The position numbers and the translations under genes were made by a program. Below are positions 23,514 through 32,626 of a stretch of 64,000 nucleotides of DNA, one piece after another (positions within the stretch are counted from its first letter, which is position 1; the number at the start of each line of letters is the position of its first letter). The stretch lies in contig JBQNAT010000013.1 in the NCBI GenBank assembly GCA_052170315.1, positions 1-64,000 on the forward strand. The letters are read 5' to 3'. Under the pieces are notes generated by a model. That model worked only from the letters and a program-made list of their open reading frames with translations. It did no database searches and was not told the origin of the DNA. Source of the DNA: UBA9732 sp052170315. Its GTDB lineage: Bacteria; Spirochaetota; Spirochaetia; Sphaerochaetales; Sphaerochaetaceae.

Positions 23514-24556
23514 CACAAGAAGAAGCAAAAAAGTTCGAGCATATAATGAAAAACAGACCTCATGTAGTTATTCTCGGAGCTGGTGCTTCTGTTGCAACAA
23601 TTCCTAATGGTGATGCAAATGGAAAGAAAATCAGTGTAATGGATGATTTTTTCCAAAAAACAAATACAGAATATTTACTAGATGGAATAAAATTAAAAAC
23701 AAAATCTAAGAATCTTGAAGATATCTTTTGTGAGATTTATGAAAGACCAGAATTATCAGAAACCTGTCATAAATTAGAAAAAGCTATTTATGATTACTTT
23801 TCTGAATTTCAATTACCATCAGAGCCAACTATTTATGATTTTCTAATTTTATCATTAAGAAAAAAGGATTTAATTGCAACTTTTAATTGGGATCCTTTAT
23901 TACAGCAAGCATATCAACGGTGTGAAAGAATTACTAGGGATTTGCCTAAAATTGTATTTTTACACGGTAATGTTGCAATTGCTTTATGTATTGAAGATAA
24001 AGTCTATGGCTCAATAGGCCATTACTGCCCAATATGCCGTCAGAAATTGGCTCCACTTAAATTATTATATCCAATAAAAAATAAAGATTATAATGCTGAT
24101 ATATTAATAAAAGACGAATGGAATATTATAGAAAAAGCATTATCTGTTGCTTTTATAATTACTGTTTTTGGATATGGAGCTCCACCTTCAGATGTTGAAG
24201 CTATAAAATTATTAAAAAAAGCATGGGGTGATCCTGAGAATAGAGCTTTTGAGCAAACTGAAATAATTGATATAAAATCTGAAAATGAACTAGCAGATAC
24301 ATGGTCTCCATTTATACATTCACATCATTATGAAGTTCATAGTTCATTTTTTGATTCAACAATAGCTAGTTTTCCAAGACGTACATGTGAATGTTTGTAT
24401 GATCAGAATCTAGACGCTCAGTTTATTGATAACGAAAAAGGATTTAAAGCAGGAATGAGCTGGAATGATATAGAACATTATTTGAAACCTATTCTTGAAG
24501 ACGAATATAAAAATAAAGGTAAAGATCTAACTGATTTTTGGATTAGAGATATATAA
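23510..24556 (+). CDS. SIR2-like domain protein in type I restriction operon
   Basis: 348 residues. The TTG at 23510 overlaps the hsdS stop and follows GGAG at 7-nt spacing; an ATG at 23546 is the alternative. SIR2 (NAD-binding Rossmann) signatures are visible: ILGAGAS (residues 21-27), ATFNWDPLL (the TxNxD element, 124-128), FLHG (catalytic-type His 152) and FGYGAPPSD. A CPIC half zinc knuckle sits near 173-176. SIR2-domain proteins in defence systems are often NADases that starve infected cells of NAD; others are deacylases. Placement between hsdS and hsdR argues for a defence role. No membrane segment. Confidence 0.78.
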   Translation: MTQEEAKKFEHIMKNRPHVVILGAGASVATIPNGDANGKKISVMDDFFQKTNTEYLLDGIKLKTKSKNLEDIFCEIYERPELSETCHKLEKAIYDYFSEFQLPSEPTIYDFLILSLRKKDLIATFNWDPLLQQAYQRCERITRDLPKIVFLHGNVAIALCIEDKVYGSIGHYCPICRQKLAPLKLLYPIKNKDYNADILIKDEWNIIEKALSVAFIITVFGYGAPPSDVEAIKLLKKAWGDPENRAFEQTEIIDIKSENELADTWSPFIHSHHYEVHSSFFDSTIASFPRRTCECLYDQNLDAQFIDNEKGFKAGMSWNDIEHYLKPILEDEYKNKGKDLTDFWIRDI

Positions 24557-24571
24557 CTATTGGAGGACAAA

Positions 24572-25694
24572 ATGACTTCATCTTACAATATTCCTGAGCT
24601 TCCATTAAAAATGGAACTTGAAACAAAAGAGATTCTTAAACAGCTGAGTAATGCAAGCCGGGCATTGGCAGAACTAAAGGGTGTAGCAAAAACAATTCCA
24701 AATGAAAACATCCTTTTAAATACACTTGTTTTACAAGAAGCTAAAGACAGTTCTGAAATCGAAAACATTGTAACTACACAAGATGACCTTTATAAAACTG
24801 ATTCTGAAATAGATGATATAAAAAAGAGTGTTGAGAAAGCTGCCGCAAAGGAAGTATTGCGTTACAGACAGGCAATGCATGCAGGTTTTAAGCTTGTCCG
24901 TGAAAATAAGCTTCTTACCAATTCTGTTATCAAACAGATTCAACAGGAGCTTGAAGAAAATCGTGCAGGATTCAGAGCCTTACCAGGAACACAGCTCAAA
25001 AATGGTAAAGATGAAGTAGTTTATACTCCACCACAGACAAAAGAAGAAATTGAACAATGCATGACAAATTTAGAAAAGTTTATAAACATTAATGATTCAG
25101 GATTTTGCGATTTAGATCCTCTTATAAAGCTTGCAATTATTCATCATCAGTTTGAAAGTATACATCCGTTTTATGATGGAAATGGCCGCACTGGAAGAAT
25201 AATCAGTGTTCTATATCTTGTAACTAATGATTTACTGGATCTTCCTATTTTGTATTTAAGCCGTTATATCACACATAATAAAGGTGATTACTATGCTCTG
25301 ATTCAGCACATTCGTGATAATGAGGGCAATAATCAGCAGGACTGGCAAAACTGGATTATGTTTATGCTAAAAGGCATTGAACAAACTGCAAAAGAAACTG
25401 TAATTCTTATTCAAAATATTAAGATTTTAATGGATGATTATAAGATTAAGATTCGAGATAAGTTTGGAATCAAATATAGTCATGAACTCTTAAATAATTT
25501 ATTTAATCATCCATAATACAAAAATTGAATACATGGAACGAGATTTACAGGTAAGTCGTTTTACTGCAGCAAAATATCTTGATGATATTGTTGAATTAGG
25601 CTTGCTTTCTAAAATCAAAATTGGAAAAACTAATTATTATATGAATGACAGATTGGCTGAATTGTTTATTAATCAGGCTGATTTATATAAATAA
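24572..25694 (+). pseudogene. Fic family protein, frameshifted near its C-terminus
   Basis: The ATG at 24572 follows GGAGG. The first 314 residues contain the inhibitory-helix motif SSEIENI (near residue 60) and the Fic core HPFYDGNGRTGR (about residue 200), which transfers AMP from ATP to target proteins. The frame stops at 25516. The next frame continues from about 25520 as TKIEYMERDLQVSRFTAAKY to a stop at 25694, reconstituting the usual C-terminal winged helix. One extra A near 25513-25518 explains the break. The catalytic core could still be made without the DNA-binding end. Fic genes are frequent passengers in type I restriction operons. Confidence 0.8.
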
Positions 25695-25857
25695 CGTGTT
25701 GAAAAAATTGAAAATTTTCAACACGTCTGCGATAATGTGTTGAAGAATACGTGTTTTTTCAACATAAGCTCCGGAATATGTTATAAAAAATTGAATTTTT
25801 GTACATGTTATTAAGAACGTGTATAAAAAACTAAAATAGTTTAACACGTTCTGGATA
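25694..25857 (+). repeat. Cluster of ACGTGTT / AACACGT motifs
   Basis: A perfect 12-bp inverted repeat (ACGTGTTGAAAA at 25694-25705, TTTTCAACACGT at 25715-25726) is followed by further copies or near copies of the same heptamer (TACGTGTTTTTTCAAC, AACGTGT...ACACGTT). They fill most of the gap between fic and hsdR. They could be operators for the Fic winged-helix domain or eroded terminators. Confidence 0.5.
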
Positions 25858-25871
25858 AAAGGAATGACCTT

Positions 25872-28787
25872 ATGTTTAACGAAGACAATACAATTGAACA
25901 GATGATAATTACAAAGCTTCAGCAGAACTGGTGGCATTATATGAGCGCTGATGAACTTCCGCGTAAACAGAATGAAGGTCTTGTAGAGTCTATGGTAAAA
26001 TCCGCCCTTGTCCGATTGAATCCAGAAATTGCAGAAGACCCAAGCCGGGCTGATCAGGTAATTTATAAACTTCGTTCATTAATTAATACAACAAAAGAAC
26101 ATAATCTTGTTAGCCAAAATGAAAAGTTTAAAAAATTGATTTTTGAAGAAAACTCTTTTCCTTTTGGTAAAGACGGACGAATGACACCAATCCGTTTCTT
26201 TGGAACAATTACCGAAGAAGAACTTGCAAAGAATGAGTATGTCGTAACAAACCAATGGGTTTATCCTATGGAAAAAGACGGCAAACGATTTGATATAGTC
26301 CTTCTTGTAAACGGATTTCCGCTTGTTATAGGCGAACTTAAAACCCATGTTCGCTAGGCAATTACCTGGCTAGATGGTGCGCAGGATATTCAGGATTATG
26401 AAAAAACTGCTCCGCAAATGTTCTGTACCAATGTGTTTAATTTTGCTTCTGAGGGAAAAACATTCCGCTATGGTGCTATTAATGCTCCACTTAGTAAATG
26501 GGGTCCATGGTATACTGTAACCCATAAAACCGAAGGTACATTAAAAGATGTAGAAATTGATGTAGCAGATATGCTTACACCAGAACATATTATGGATATC
26601 TTTCAGTTCTTCTCTTTGTTTGCAACTGATAAAAAGAAGCGGCTTTATAAGATTGTCTGTCGTTACCAACAGTTTGAAGGTGCAAATCTTATTATTGAAC
26701 GCGTAAAAGCCGGTTATCCCCAAAAAGGACTTATCTGGTATTTTCAGGGTTCTGGAAAATCTTTGCTTATGATTTTTGCGGCGCAGAAACTTCGTATGAT
26801 TCCGCAATTAAAAAATCCTACCGTTGTAGTTGTTGATGACCGCATAAGTTTGGAAACACAGATTACTGGTGACTTTAATGCAGCTGATATTCCGAACCTT
26901 GATAGTGCCGGAACCAAAGAAGAGCTAATCAAATTTTTCCGCTCAGATTTACGGAAAATTCTTATTACAACAATTTTCCGTTTTGGTGATGTAACTGAAA
27001 CACTAAATACCCGCGACAATATCATTGTTATGGTAGATGAAGCGCATAGAACTCAGGAAGGCGACCTTGGTGAAAAAATGAGGCTTGCTCTTCCTAATGC
27101 ATTCTTCTTTAGTTTAACAGGAACTCCAATTAACCGTCTTGATAAAAACACATTCCGAACATTCGGTGCAATTGAAGACAAAAGCGGATATATGAGTAAG
27201 TATTCATTCAGTGATTCAATTCGTGATAATGCTACTTTGCCACTGAACTTTGAACCGGTTCCTGTTGAACTTCATGTTGATAAAGAAAAGATTGATGCCG
27301 AGTTTGACGAACTTACAAAAGATTTAACAGAAAAAGAAAAGGCAGAACTTTCTAGCCGCGTAAATATGAAAGCCATTATGTATGATCAGGAGCGAATACA
27401 TAAAGTTTGTGTTCATATCGAAAAGCATTTTAGAACAAAGATTAAACCTAATGGATTTAAGGGAATGATTGTTGTTTATGACCGTGAATGCTGTCTTAAA
27501 TATAAACAGGAGCTTGATATTCTTATGGGGCCAGAAGCAACAACTATTGTTATGGACACCAATAACGATAAAGCCGACAGATATAAAGCGTATCGCCGCG
27601 ACCGTGACCAGGAAGCTAGTGTTTTAGATGAGTTCCGGGACCAGAACAATCCATTGCAGTTGATTATTGTTACTGCAAAACTTCTTACCGGATTTGATGC
27701 TCCAAATTTACAGGTCATGTATCTTGATAAACCTTTAAAAGACCATACTTTATTACAGGCAATTTGTCGTGTAAACCGCGTTGCAGATATAAGAAAAACA
27801 CATGGTCTTGTTGTTGATTATATTGGTATTTTTGATAACATTGCAAAAGCATTAAACTTTGATGATCAGTCAATGCGGCAGGTCATTACAAACATTGAAG
27901 CTGTAAAAGATGAACTTCCTAATCTTGTAAAAAAATGTCTGGATTATTTTTTAGGTGTTGATAGGACTGTAGAAGGCTTTGAAGGATTACAGGCAGCACA
28001 GGAAGCAATTCCTACAGATGAAATTAAAGATAAATTTACAGCTGATTTTAGAGTTCTTGCAAGAGCCTGGGAAGCTTTGTCTCCAGACCCTTGTTTGAAT
28101 AAGTTTAAGAAAGATTACATCTGGCTTTCTTCTGTTTATGAATCAGTAAAGCCCGTTGATAATACAGGTGCCTTAATTGGGACTGCATTTGGTCCAAAAA
28201 CCATGGAACTGGTTCATGATAATCTAACAGTTGATAATGCAAAAGAAGCAACAGAAGACGATATTATTGAATTGAGTCCTGACCTGGTAGATTTCTTTAT
28301 TACCAATCCTGATATTATGGCAGGAAAAACTAAGAAAATTGAAATTGATTTGATTGCTAAGATTAAAAAATACACCGACGACCCTAAGTTTATTAAGCTT
28401 GGAGAAAAGCTTGAAGATTTGAAAACTAAGCATGAACAGCAGCTTATTACCAGCATTGAGTTCTTGAAAGCTCTTTTACAATTAGCAAAAGAGGCTACTG
28501 CAGCAGAAAAACAATATGTTCCGGTAGACGAAATTGACAAAGGCAAAGCAGTATTAACAGAACTATTTGAAGGTGTTAAAAATGCAAAGACTCCCGTTGT
28601 TGTTGAACGCATCGTTGAAGATATAGACAGCATCGTAAAAATTGTCAGATTCGACGGCTGGCAAAATACAACAACAGGTCAAAAAGAAGTACGCAGGTCT
28701 TTAAGAAGTATCATTAACGTTAAGTATAAGATTAAAGATAATGATTTGTTCGAAAAGGCTTATGGATATGTGGAACAGTATTATTAA
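25872..28787 (+). pseudogene. hsdR: Type I restriction endonuclease HsdR with in-frame TAG
   Basis: Frame 25872-28787 would encode about 971 residues but has a single TAG at 26355-26357. Before it lies the nuclease core (FDIVLLVNGFPLVIGELKT, PD-(D/E)xK type). After it, from ATG 26418, come the SF2 translocase motifs QGSGKSLLM (Walker A), VDEAHRTQ (motif II), SLTGTPI (motif III), TAKLLTGFDAPNLQVMYLDK and LLQAICRVNR (motif VI), then the C-terminal HsdM-contact domain. Homologues usually read VR-x-AITWLDGAQ across the stop, so a CAG-to-TAG change is likely. Cleavage is probably abolished unless the stop is suppressed. No other lesion was seen. Confidence 0.88.
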
Positions 28788-28806
28788 TGTAAAATAGGAT
28801 TATAAA

Positions 28807-29646
28807 ATGTTGTATGAAAATAGAGCTGTCGCTTTTGTTGATATTTTAGGTTTCAAAGATTTAATTAATCATACATTTGATAAAAATGAAAATGAGATAG
28901 AAGATAATACACAAAAGTTAAATGATTTTTTTGATGAAATTGAAAGAGAATTTTGTAGCGAAAAAAGATGGAGTGATTTACCTGATACTTGTACAAGAAT
29001 CGTAACACATTTTTCTGATTCAATTGTATTTTCCGTAAAAGCAGAACAGCAAGATGTTATTCTTTTACTTTTAGATTATATTCATTATTTGTTAATTACT
29101 GGTATTCAGTATGGAATTCTTTTTAGAGGTGGTATTACTTATGGAAAAGTTGTGCATACTGATAAAATGTTATTTGGCCCTGCAATGAATAAAGCTTATT
29201 CTTTAGAAAGTAAAACAGCAGTTTATCCTAGGATAATTATTGATAATGATGTTATAAAACAAATTTTTAAGCATAAAGGTCCACAAGCTGATAATGAAGA
29301 TGTTATATAATATTTAAATACAATAGTTCTACAAGACAAGGATAAGTTTTTTTATATTAACTATTTTTCAAATGTTGTAAAAGAATTAGAATACCCTTGT
29401 GAAAAACATAACTACTGTGAACAGCTTCGCGAAATAATCGATGAAAATATTCAACTAATAAAAACTCTTCCTCTAAATGTAGAAACAATTAAACTTAGAA
29501 AAAAACATACTTGGATGAAAAAGAAATTTAATCAAATGATTAAAGAATTTAGAGTTGAGTTATCTAATTACCCCAAATATATTGATGATGAAGGATGGTA
29601 TGATTTAGCTTTCTATTGGAAGACTTGTAAACTATTTCATATTTGA
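28807..29646 (+). pseudogene. Class III nucleotidyl cyclase-like protein with in-frame TAA
   Basis: Residues 1-167 (to the TAA at 29308-29310) resemble a class III adenylate/guanylate cyclase domain. AFVDILGFKDL corresponds to the first metal-Asp motif (Asp12), THFSDSIVFS to the second (Asp71), and GGITYGKVVHTDKMLFGPAMNKAYSLES to the core HTGEVVVGN...VNLAARLE region. The same frame stays open after the stop for another 111 codons to TGA at 29646, giving about 280 residues in total. Such cyclases include the pyrimidine cyclases of Pycsar defence, but no effector gene is adjacent. Family placement is by motif recognition and not certain. Confidence 0.6.
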
Positions 29647-29982
29647 TGGAGTTTACAAATAGTCAACACAAAGTGGTACATTTTTACTTAAAATATTTCC
29701 AAATTTGAGTAGCAGCCGCCGGGTTTTTCGCCAAAACCCGACGGTCGAATTTGTTAAAACTAATCATCGTTCGTATTACAATTTTAAAAATTTCACTTGC
29801 GAAAAACCAGAATTTTGAACGGAAAGCTACTATAGTTCCACCCTCTGCTATTGAGGAAAAACATTAAGTAAAAAATGTATTTTTCTGAAATTTTCTGAGC
29901 TTTTTTGATTGCAAATAATGGAAAATCGTGTAAAATATAGGAAAAATAAGACATTTTGAAGTAATTTGAAGCGGAAAAAAGC
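29647..29982. other. Non-coding stretch at right edge of defence island
   Basis: AT-rich, no gene found. The only clear structure is a strong hairpin near 29717-29745 (arms CCGCCGGGTTTT and AAAACCCGACGG around TTCGCC). It separates the AT-rich island from the higher-GC, decayed iclR gene. Confidence 0.5.
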
Positions 29983-30521
29983 TCCCCTAAGCCCCCTCAT
30001 AACCTGGAGGCCGTTTCCATGCGGACGGGGCTTCCGAAGGCCACCGCGCTGCGGATTCTTTCAAGCCTTATCGAGCAGGGCTATGTTAACAGGGACAGTT
30101 ATGACCGTTACAGCCTTACACTGAGAATGTTTACAATAGGTTCAAGGGCGCTGAGCCATTTAGATATCCTTGATGCGGCAAATCCGATAGCCGCAACCCT
30201 AAGCGATGAAACGGGTGAAACCGTTCATATCGGGATTCTTGAAAGCAACAGAGCAGTCTATATACTTAAAAAGGAAAGCCGATACAACTTAAAGCAGAGC
30301 TTTCAAGAGTAAGAAAACAGGGCTTTTCTGTTGATAATGAAGAGCATGAAGAGGGAATATTCTGCCTTGCGGCTTCCATTGTGAACGGTTATGATGAAAC
30401 TGTAGCCGCAATGAGTGTTTCAAAGCCTGTATTCAGGTTTGATAAAGCTTCTCTTGACGGTCTGTCAGCCAAGGTAAGGCAAAGTTGTGATACTGTCTCA
30501 AGGATATTGGGACATGTTTAA
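29983..30521 (+). pseudogene. IclR family regulator, truncated and internally deleted
   Basis: The segment from about 29995 reads NLEAVSMRTGLPKATALRILSSL, the end of an IclR winged helix, but the usual first 20-30 residues and a start codon are missing upstream, where a stop is met. After ESRYN (about 30288) the sequence jumps to LKAELSRVRKQGFSV in another frame, so roughly 55 residues of the effector domain are deleted. The C-terminal part then runs to the stop at 30521. It precedes the SDR/FAH genes and was probably their regulator. Confidence 0.8.
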
Positions 30522-30539
30522 TTCCGTAAGGGGGATATA

Positions 30540-31349
30540 ATGGAAAAATACTTAAATCAGTTTAGTTTGAAAGGAAAGCTTGCATGGGTTACAGGCGCTT
30601 CCTATGGAATAGGGTATGCAATTGCTCTGTGCTACGCTAAGGCCGGAGCCGGGATAGCTTTTAACTGCAGGCATCGGGATGGGCTTGAAAAAGCGCTTGC
30701 GAACTATAAAAAAGACGGAGTTAAAGCTGTCCGCGGTTATATCTGTGACGTAACGGATGAAAAACAGGTGCACAATACTCTTTCTGAAATGGAAAAGGAT
30801 TTTGGACAGACCGTAGATATCCTTGTCAACAATGCCGGAATCATCAAGAGGATTCCCATGATAGATATGTCGGTCGAAGATTTCAGACAGGTAGTTGATA
30901 TTGACCTTAACTCCGCTTTTATTGTTTCAAAGGCAGTTCTTCCTGCAATGATAGAAAAGAAAAGAGGCAAGATAATCAACATATGTTCAATGATGAGCGA
31001 ACTTGGCCGTGAAACGGTAAGCGCTTATGCCGCTGCAAAGGGCGGTCTTAAGATGCTTACAAGAAATATCTGCTCGGAATACGGCAAGTATAACATCCAG
31101 TGCAACGGTATAGGTCCCGGCTACATTGCAACACCTCAGACTGCGCCTCTCAGAGAGCGTCAGCCGGACGGCAGCAGGCATCCTTTTGACAGTTTCATTG
31201 TTGCGAAAACTCCGGCTGAAAGGTGGGGTACTGCTGAAGACCTTCAGGGACCTGCTTTGTTTCTGGCTTCAGAGGCTTCAGATTTTGTAAACGGGCAGAT
31301 TCTCTATGTTGACGGCGGTATTCTTGCCTATATCGGAAGGCAACCATGA
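30540..31349 (+). CDS. SDR family dehydrogenase, gluconate 5-dehydrogenase-like
   Basis: 269-residue NAD(P)-dependent short-chain dehydrogenase. It has the cofactor motif TGASYGIG (residues 19-26), NNAG, the catalytic Ser in ICSMMSE and the YAAAK pair. The start region FSLKGKLAWVTGAS and the C-terminal ERWGTAEDLQGPALFLASEAS...VDGG are typical of gluconate 5-dehydrogenase / KduD enzymes that interconvert ketogluconates. Ribosome binding site GGGGG before the ATG at 30540. It overlaps the next gene by 4 nt. Substrate inferred from family and neighbour. Confidence 0.85.
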   Translation: MEKYLNQFSLKGKLAWVTGASYGIGYAIALCYAKAGAGIAFNCRHRDGLEKALANYKKDGVKAVRGYICDVTDEKQVHNTLSEMEKDFGQTVDILVNNAGIIKRIPMIDMSVEDFRQVVDIDLNSAFIVSKAVLPAMIEKKRGKIINICSMMSELGRETVSAYAAAKGGLKMLTRNICSEYGKYNIQCNGIGPGYIATPQTAPLRERQPDGSRHPFDSFIVAKTPAERWGTAEDLQGPALFLASEASDFVNGQILYVDGGILAYIGRQP

Positions 31350-32191
31350 GATACTTGTCCTATGTTTCAGGCAATAAAAACAGATACGGGATACTTAAAG
31401 GCTCTTCCGTCTTTGAAATAAGGGGAAAAGAGCCTGATTTGTACACGTATGTCAGGTACGGTAGCCTTCTCTCTGAAGAAGAAATATGCCGTTCTTCAGC
31501 TCCCGTACCACTTAGCTCTGTTAAACTTTTGAGCCCGTTTACCCACGATATGTGCGTGCTTTGCGTTGGGGTAAACTACTGGAGCCATGCGGATGAGGTA
31601 CGGGAGAAAATGCGGATTTCCGTGCAAAAGGATGAATCTGCATACTTTTTAAAGCGTGTCCATAATTGTATAGGAGACGGGCAGTGCCTTAAGAGCCGTC
31701 CCGACCTTGACCCTGAATGTGACTATGAAACGGAGCTTGGTGTTATCATAGGCAAGGACCTTGAGCCGGGCTCCGAAATAGACGCTTCGGCTATTTTCGG
31801 GTTTACCATTGTCAACGATTTCTCTTCACGGGCTTTTCAGCGGAAGTACAAGCAGTGGTTCCTGGGTAAAAGCCTTGATACTTACTGCGGAATGGGGCCT
31901 GTTATTGCCACTCTTGATGAGTTTAATAATCCTTATGACCTGTATGTGCGAGGCTATAAGAATGATGTCCTTATGCAGGACTCCAGGACATCGCTTCTCA
32001 GGCGCGGCATTTTCGATATCATCCGTGACCTGAATCAAGGCATGACGCTTTTCAGGGGCGATGTAATAGCAACGGGCACCCCTTCAGGCGTTGCGGTTGC
32101 CAAAGAAAGTCCTGACGCTTTTCTTAAACCCGGAGATGTTTTCCGCTGTGAAATCGAAGGGCTTGGCAAGCTTGAGAATCCTGTAATTTAG
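31346..32191 (+). CDS. Fumarylacetoacetate hydrolase family protein
   Basis: 281 residues. The C-terminal two thirds is the FAH fold, with Mg-binding and active-site signatures DYETELGVIIGK, NDFSSRAFQRK, WFLGKSLDTYCGMGP and GDVIATGTPSGVAV. Related enzymes cleave or hydrate 2-keto acids (for example 2-keto-4-pentenoate hydratase, 2,4-diketo-3-deoxy sugar acid hydrolases). Coupled to a sugar-acid dehydrogenase, a role in degrading a deoxy-keto sugar acid is plausible. It overlaps the SDR gene by 4 nt. The precise reaction is unresolved. Confidence 0.85.
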   Translation: MRYLSYVSGNKNRYGILKGSSVFEIRGKEPDLYTYVRYGSLLSEEEICRSSAPVPLSSVKLLSPFTHDMCVLCVGVNYWSHADEVREKMRISVQKDESAYFLKRVHNCIGDGQCLKSRPDLDPECDYETELGVIIGKDLEPGSEIDASAIFGFTIVNDFSSRAFQRKYKQWFLGKSLDTYCGMGPVIATLDEFNNPYDLYVRGYKNDVLMQDSRTSLLRRGIFDIIRDLNQGMTLFRGDVIATGTPSGVAVAKESPDAFLKPGDVFRCEIEGLGKLENPVI

Positions 32192-32251
32192 GCGCACTGA
32201 TTGACACTGAACTTTGCGCTATGGTAAGTTAATCAAGACTTTTACGGAAAT

Positions 32252-32334
32252 GCCGGAGTGGCGGAATGGTAGACGCGTCAGACTCAAAATCTGGTGTCAG
32301 CGATGGTGTACGGGTCCGAGTCCCGTCTCCGGCA
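32252..32334 (+). tRNA. tRNA-Leu (CAA)
   Basis: 83-nt class II tRNA. Acceptor GCCGGAG pairs with CTCCGGC, discriminator A. Anticodon loop CTCAAAA gives CAA, and the long variable arm GTGTCAGCGATGGTGTAC and GGTCCGAGTC T-arm are present. CCA is not encoded. TTGACA at about 32205 is a possible -35 for it. Confidence 0.94.
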
Positions 32335-32340
32335 TCCTTG

Positions 32341-32498
32341 CGGTCAGGTTGTGATGCAATTTAAAGTTTGGCTGTTTTGCTGCCTTTGGTATACCTTGCA
32401 ACAATTCTTCTCTTTCATTGTTAAACCCATATTCCTCTCCGGTTTTTATTGTTACGAATTTATTTCGAGTTAGATTTCGCGTGATTTGATGCACAGTA
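32341..32498. other. Gap between tRNA-Leu and TetR promoter
   Basis: No gene supported. A leftward frame (32297-32494) crosses the tRNA and is spurious. AGTTAGAT at 32468-32475 matches a half-site in the haem operon promoter. Confidence 0.4.
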
Positions 32499-32545
32499 TT
32501 GACATGTTTTCCATCTACGGCTATTATGCCGATAATTCAATTATC
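32499..32545 (+). promoter_or_regulatory. Promoter and palindromic operator of TetR/ECF/ABC operon
   Basis: TTGACA (32499-32504), exactly 17 nt, TATTAT (32522-32527), then the palindrome GATAATTCAATTATC (32531-32545) around the expected transcription start. The palindrome resembles Fur-type boxes (GATAAT/ATTATC) but could equally bind the TetR protein encoded next. The block is strikingly like 51455-51489 before the haem operon. Confidence 0.65.
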
Positions 32546-32626
32546 AGTGTTACTCCATGCCGCCATTCACGGCATTACCCGGATGGAAGCTTGGCGAGAT
32601 GGGGCGGATAAGGAAATGTTTGCCAT

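Noticed and set aside
25694..25860. CRISPR-like array between fic and hsdR
   Set aside because: The repeats are only 7-12 bp, are inverted as well as direct and lack uniform spacers; no cas genes are present.
32297..32560. Leftward frame containing IIAVDGK, reminiscent of an IS transposase
   Set aside because: It overlaps tRNA-Leu and a perfect sigma-70-type promoter, has a stop just upstream and no further transposase motifs.
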